From a virus, in the IMG/VR virus record IMGVR_UViG_3300044695_001432, positions 1-41,483 of that record: a stretch of 41,483 nucleotides of DNA. The stretch is one strand, 5' to 3'. Numbering within the stretch: position 1 is the first letter of the stretch; every line of letters begins with the position of its first letter. The translations under genes were made by a program, and so were the position numbers. The notes beneath the pieces were generated by a model, which was not told the origin of the DNA, searched no databases, and saw nothing but the letters and a program-made list of their open reading frames with translations. Below are positions 41,331 to 41,483 of the stretch, in pieces.

Positions 41331-41483
41331 CAGAAGCTTCACCGTCTATGATATCTTCCTTGCGGCCGTTTATGATTGCTTGCAGATCGGCCGTGCTACC
41401 TATGAATACTGCATTATTGACTACTGTGCTAGGACCTGCAGTTTCACCTCTGATATCTTTATTGCGTTTATGGATATCAATTA
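41323..41483 (-). CDS. 16: Terminase small subunit (gp16-like), 5' end outside window
   Basis: The last 52 codons of a gene entering from the right edge. It includes RNKDIRGETAGPSTVVNNAV, FIGSTADLQAIINGRKED and an acidic end DGEASDV. The VFIGSTADLQ block near the C-terminus resembles small terminase subunits of T4-like phages, and the position immediately before gene 17 with an 8-nt overlap supports this. Only the C-terminal part is visible, so the DNA-binding domain cannot be checked. Confidence 0.72.
   Translation of the reverse strand, partial: IDIHKRNKDIRGETAGPSTVVNNAVFIGSTADLQAIINGRKEDIIDGEASDV

Overview
This window is a piece of a T4-like contractile-tailed phage (myovirus) genome. Every convincing gene lies on the minus strand, so the functional order runs from high to low coordinates. 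The core gene order (16-17-18-19-20, 67/21/22/23, 3-like, uvsY, uvsW, 55, 47, 46, 45, 44, 62, regA, 43) is that of the marine and freshwater T4-like phages (the cyanophage / Pelagibacter-phage type) rather than of coliphage T4. The cargo fits that group too: Hsp20, MazG, peptide deformylase, a CobS-like ATPase, GDP-sugar genes. The host cannot be read directly. A Bug/TctC periplasmic binding protein gene suggests a Gram-negative host, perhaps a proteobacterium.

Layout, right to left. (1) 41483-35307: DNA packaging and tail (partial terminase small subunit, TerL, sheath, tube, portal). (2) 35310-29584: an insertion relative to T4 with a 1584-residue collagen-like and repeat-rich fibre protein followed by a secreted TctC/Bug-type solute-binding protein. 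(3) 29540-24425: prohead core, protease, scaffold, major capsid protein and a gp3-like tail completion protein, with T4-type late promoters (TATAAATA or CTAAATA). (4) 24386-19101: uvsY, uvsW, late sigma gp55 and gp47/gp46. (5) 19104-12861: an accessory block of gmd, fcl, def, an asparagine-synthetase-like PP-loop enzyme, two tandem cytosine-C5 methyltransferases and a CmoA-like carboxy-SAM synthase homologue. (6) 12812-9183: a GC-richer segment with a VWA/HExxH protein, a CobS/MoxR-type AAA+ ATPase and a small HTH-like protein. (7) 9073-1: a glycosyltransferase-like protein, the clamp and clamp loader, RegA, Dps, MazG, Hsp20, a GH19 endolysin, DNA polymerase and a partial unknown gene.

The most striking system is at 12861-15843. 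Two C5-cytosine methyltransferases carry Arg in place of the conserved Asn of motif X (GRMVAP instead of GNxVxP), and they are translationally coupled to a CmoA homologue, the enzyme family that makes carboxy-S-adenosylmethionine. In engineered methyltransferases, replacing this Asn with a basic residue is what allows carboxy-SAM to be used to make 5-carboxymethylcytosine. The cassette therefore looks like a natural DNA carboxymethylation system. The asparagine-synthetase-like gene just upstream could amidate the product.

Regulation is unusually legible. Seven minus-strand promoters close to the sigma-70 consensus (16-18 nt spacers) precede replication, recombination and modification genes. 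In five of them (43, VWA gene, methyltransferase A, uvsY, 47) the -10 hexamer ends only 6-7 nt before the start codon, which predicts leaderless mRNAs. Virion genes have late-promoter motifs. Clear intrinsic terminators follow gp19, gp23, the HTH gene and hsp20. No stretch over 300 bases lacks a gene. I saw no tRNA gene, CRISPR array, insertion sequence or intron.
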